Part shown: one piece after another, positions 60,824 through 64,000 of the stretch
Layout: each line of letters starts with the position of its first letter
Numbering within the stretch: position 1 is the stretch's first letter
NCBI GenBank assembly: GCA_951213105.1
Contig: OX578148.1
Location: forward strand, 144,094,043 to 144,158,042
Source: Amaurobius ferox
Lineage: Eukaryota; Arthropoda; Arachnida; Araneae; Amaurobiidae
Reading direction: 5' to 3'
DNA length: 64,000 nucleotides
Program-made: the position numbers and the translations under genes
The notes under the pieces: generated by a model
Database searches by the model: none
Seen by the model: the letters and a program-made list of their open reading frames with translations, nothing else
Told to the model about the DNA's origin: nothing

Positions 60824-61328
60824 TTTTAAGTTTGAATGCTTATAAAAATTTATTTCGAAGTTACTTTGAAAAATATATTGAAGTATACTTTATACCAGCT
60901 ATAGATGGAATGTACTCATCTTAATTAAGAAAGTGTTTGTAGAAATAGCAAATATAAAATGTGCATATAAAATTAGACAGAAATCATCGAACATCATTAT
61001 ACAAGTAGTAGTTATCTTTCGACATGTAATTTTGAACATTTTAGATTGGAATAGAAACAAAAATCAAACTACTTTGAAATTTTAAAGAGGTTGCATTTTA
61101 ATAATTTGGCGCTAACATTTGAAGAATTTTTTTATTATTTTAAATGTACATAGACAATTAGAAATTTACAATACATTTGAAAATCATTTATTTTTAATAA
61201 AATAAATAAGTTTACATGTAAATATGAAAAGTTTACTCTTTTAAGTTTGAATGCTTATAAAAATTTATTTCGAAGTTACTTTGAAAAACATCTTGAAGTA
61301 TACTTTATGCCAGCTATAGATGGAATAT
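60824..61328. repeat. 88-bp block duplicated in direct orientation
   Basis: 60824-60911 and 61240-61328 share TTTTAAGTTTGAATGCTTAT, TTATTTCGAAGTTACTTTGA and CAGCTATAGATGGAAT with few differences, 416 bp apart, inside the TTA-flanked element. Confidence 0.8.
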
Positions 61329-62037
61329 ACATTTAAATCTATTTTAAAACATAATTACTCAATAAATATAAATGTAGATAAAATAATTTTTAAATTTAAA
61401 AGTTTACTTTAATGAGAAATATTTTAAACGTTACAAATGAGCAAAGAACATATTCGGATATTTAAAATAGATACGTATTTGAAAACCATTGAAATCAAGT
61501 ATAAAATGGTAATGAACTTAAATTTGTTTAAGACATAATATTTCAATAACGGTATTCTTGAATTTAAATACTTTTTACGTTTTTTTTTTTCTCTGATTGT
61601 TTCATTTCAGTCAATATCGGCAATATCCCTTTTTAAACTAATTTTGTATCTTGAGTGTATATTGAGTGAATATTTTTCAACAAATATTTATTTGCTTTTT
61701 TATACGGATGTGTGACAAATCCAAATATTTTTTAATGTTCATTCATCTGTTTAAGCTTCTGATATCTAAAGTAATCCATATAAAAAAGATCAAATCAAAA
61801 ATTTACTATACGAAATATTAATTTAGCAGTAAAAACATGATCTACGATGCTATTGGCTGTTGCGTTGCCGTCAACCGTGCGGTACGCGTTGAATTCAGTT
61901 CCATTTCGAATTTAGCGTTGCGGCTTGTGTTCACTGCGGAAGAGGACATTCCCCCACTTTTTCATCGTACAGTGCATGCGCGAACTCAACCGTCCTCTGC
62001 GGTGCGTTACGTTGCGGTGAGTGGGAAGGTACCTTTA

Positions 62038-63143
62038 GTCCTTCCAGTGTTTCGTCTGTTCATTCATATGAGAGTCTCAGCTTCAATGTGCATGTAGACA
62101 GGGTGCAATTCAAGCAAAAGTTCAAGAGTTGCAGTGGGAGTGGTTTTCATGTATCCAGAGACCGCAGTACACACCATCCTTTGAAGCCTAATTAAGTCTA
62201 ATTTAGCAGTTTCACATCTAATTCTAGACCACCAAATAATGGAGCCGTAGGTAATGATGAGACAGATTACCATACAGTAAATCCAATGAATAGCCTTGGG
62301 ATTCAAACTCCAGGTTTTCCCAATAGCATTCCTACAAGACCAGAAGATTCTTCTAGCTTTAGTTACGCAGTATTCCAAGTGTCTCTTCCAATTGAGACCC
62401 ATATCAAAGTAGATTCCTAAGAATTTTACCTCTTTGGAGCAGGTAAGCTTCTGACCGAAGAAGCGGATGTCTCTAAGGTTAAGAATGTGTTTTCTTGTAA
62501 ATGCAACCATAGCAGTCTTCTGTGGGTTAACAGAAAGACCAGCATTTTTGCACCATGTCTCAACACTCCTAAGAGCAGTGGACATCAGAGACAGTATTAT
62601 CAAATTTGCCTTTGGCAATATGATTACAACATCATCAGCATATCCAACACAGGATACACCAGAACCAATGATGTTCTCTAAAAGAGAGTCTACAACTAAG
62701 CACCAAAGAATTGGTGAAAGTACACCTCCTTGCAGACAGCCTGCCAAAGCATGCACTGTCATATTATCCCCAAGTAAAGTTGCACAAATGTACCTATTAG
62801 ATAACAGGTTCTTGATCCAACAGGAGATCATCATATCAACACCTTTCTATCGAGAGCATGTAGGATGGTATCAATAGGCACTTTATTAAAAGCGCCTTCA
62901 ATGTCAAGAAAAGTGGCAAGAGCAATTTCCTTGGGATTTAAGTTTCTCTCCAGAATAAAGGAGAGACTATAATGGACAGTATCCGTAGATTCACCCGGCT
63001 GTTAGGCATGCTGAGAGTTAGAGGCACAGTAGCCAGAATCACTTCCGTAATATACCTGTCAATAAGATTTTCAAGAGTCTTTAAAAGAAAAGATGCAAGG
63101 CTAATAGGCCTGAAGGATTTGGCCTCATAATAATTATCCAGTT
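62038..63143 (-). pseudogene. ORF2 reverse transcriptase part, copy 3
   Basis: Minus-strand reading begins near LDNYYEAKSFRPISLASFLL and includes TFLDIEGAFNKVPIDTIL (FDKV in copy 1; the catalytic Asp in LDIEG is kept), then SNRYICATLLGDNMTVHALA, LQGGVLSPILWCLVVDSLL, GYADDVVII and SVNPQKTAMVAFTRK, where copy 1 has lost 7 bases. A TAA in QHA-Y (about 63001) and a 1-base loss near 62850 break it. The last codons before the insertion are HIEAETLI. Confidence 0.88.
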
Positions 63144-63216
63144 TAACGCCCAAAAACCATAGTGTGAGTGTTGTGAAATATCCAGAGTTTGCTTCTTTAC
63201 TAATCTACCAGTGGTC

Positions 63217-64000
63217 ATGGAGGCAAGTAAAATGGAGTTACTTACCTGAGACAACTACATCACTTGGTGTACTGACATCTCATTCGTCCTCAAGGGAGAA
63301 GGGTGTTTCGGTCACGTAGACGGATCCATGAAGCCGATCGAAGAAGACAAATCTCGCCAGAACTTCGACAATTTTCATCAAAGGAAGGACCGAGCGCTGG
63401 CTATTATCTATCAAAGTTTATCCACAGAATACAAAGAACTGATAAACGTCACAGACGAGCCAAGTCACGTGTGGAATACTTTGAAACAGCATTTCCAAGC
63501 ACCTACCCGAGCCAATCTCGTGCATCTCCTGGATGAGTTCCTTTCAGTGCGGCCGGAACCCGATGAGCCTGTTGACATATTTTGTTCCAGACTCAGAAAG
63601 GCAGTGACAAAACTTAAAGATGCGAATCACCCCATCGAGGACTTGCACGTTGCATTTCAAGCAATCCGCTACTTGCCGGAGGAATACCGAGGGATTATTT
63701 AAATTATATACAGATGGAGTGATGCAGACTTAAAGTTAAATAAGATCCAAGCAGAGTTGGCAGCTGAAGAGAGTAGACTGCGACAACAGCAAAGTGACAT
63801 AGCAAAAACTGTAAGTTTTAATTCTGCATATTTTACTTATAAAAGCAATGTAAATAAAGTAAAAATGCCTAAATTTAAATTGCCAACTATGTCTAATACA
63901 AATACTTCTAGAAATTGTGTTAATAATAGAAATGTTCTTAAAAATACTGTAAATATTTCTAAAAGTAATGTTAAATGTTTTAAATGTAATAAGCAAGGTC
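63217..64000 (+). pseudogene. Ty1/copia gag (start of polyprotein), continues past the window
   Basis: One frame starts at ATG 63217 (MEASKMELLT), is interrupted by TGA 63247-63249, and goes on DNYITWCTDISFVLKGEG, GHVDGSMKPIEEDKSR, RALAIIYQSLSTEYKELI, WNTLKQHFQAPTRANLVHLL and YLPEEYRGII to TAA 63700-63702. The same frame then continues WSDADLKLNKIQAEL...EESRLRQQQ to KCFKCNKQG at the window end, the first half of the CCHC zinc knuckle. This is the layout of copia-type gag (UBN2 family) followed by the nucleocapsid knuckle. No LTR or primer binding site is visible upstream, because copy 3 of the non-LTR element ends at 63143. Confidence 0.85.

Larger units (their letters stand above)
59912..62034. 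mobile_element. 2.1-kb TIR element with TTA target duplication (Harbinger-like)
   Basis: AGGTGCCTTCCCACTC... at 59912 and the reverse complement of the right end (AGGTACCTTCCCACTC..., ending at 62034) agree at 20 of the first 21 bases. TTA lies on both sides (59909-59911 and 62035-62037). A 3-bp TWA duplication is typical of PIF/Harbinger. The inversion continues as diverged GCAACG-rich sequence. No transposase is recognisable. The interior is AT-rich, includes a tRNA-like promoter at 60638-60692 and a duplicated 88-bp block. Confidence 0.82.
58848..63143 (-). mobile_element. Non-LTR retrotransposon copy 3, 5'-truncated and split
   Basis: On the minus strand the element starts at about 63143 within the reverse transcriptase and ends with the shared 3' UTR and a CATT tail (58848-58864). 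It is interrupted at 59912-62034 by a TTA-flanked element; the flanks join correctly when that is removed. It is the most decayed of the three copies. Confidence 0.88.

Noticed and set aside
61837..62097. 86-codon plus-strand frame
   Set aside because: It crosses the boundary of the TTA-flanked element into antisense retrotransposon sequence, so it is a chance frame.

Overview
This is an AT-rich eukaryotic (animal) window, almost certainly arthropod. It has no operons or dense coding. It holds nested transposable elements of invertebrate type (a non-LTR retrotransposon with endonuclease, reverse transcriptase and RNase H; Ty1/copia; hAT; piggyBac; Tc1/mariner; Mutator-like; Harbinger-like), one very large satellite array, and two exons of a host gene. 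I cannot fix the lineage (insect or arachnid) from sequence alone.

Left third (1-20116): a decayed but nearly full-length non-LTR retrotransposon (ORF1 7-767, ORF2 769-4416). It is cut near the end of ORF2 by a 15.4-kb insertion (4417-19801), and its last 78 codons and 3' UTR resume at 19802. The insertion has 14-bp terminal inverted repeats and a 5-bp target duplication. A second pair of inverted termini (4930 / 19525) is nested inside it. Almost all of the interior is a 177-bp satellite of about 80 monomers. The core of that array shows a higher-order repeat of 21 monomers (about 3,717 bp), three times in tandem. Monomers at the array edges are diverged and resemble a second, short array at 46.8-47.5 kb. 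That second array lies between related inverted termini together with hAT transposase remnants, so the satellite looks like a resident part of a hAT-like transposon family that expanded in one copy.

Middle (20117-34300): intergenic repeats, a 5S rRNA pseudogene with an 8-nt gap at the internal promoter A-box position (21297-21406, minus), two copies of one repeat family, a mariner-type transposase remnant, perfect hairpins and simple repeats.

Host gene (34452-55440, minus): two phase-matched exons with consensus splice sites encode a Shisa-like single-pass membrane adaptor: the transmembrane/poly-Cys exon (55310-55440) and the Pro/Tyr-rich cytoplasmic tail with the stop (34452-34642). The 20.7-kb intron between them carries a Mutator-like element with 9-bp target duplication (40587-41506), copia and piggyBac fragments, the hAT/satellite element, a five-copy family with palindromic ends, and a 5'-truncated copy of the same non-LTR element. 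Upstream exons should lie beyond the window or were not recognised.

Right part (55441-64000): an internally deleted hAT transposase, a third copy of the non-LTR element on the minus strand split by a 2.1-kb element with TTA target duplication, and the start of a copia gag gene running off the end with two in-frame stops. None of the transposon genes is intact; their breaks and nesting record the order of insertion.
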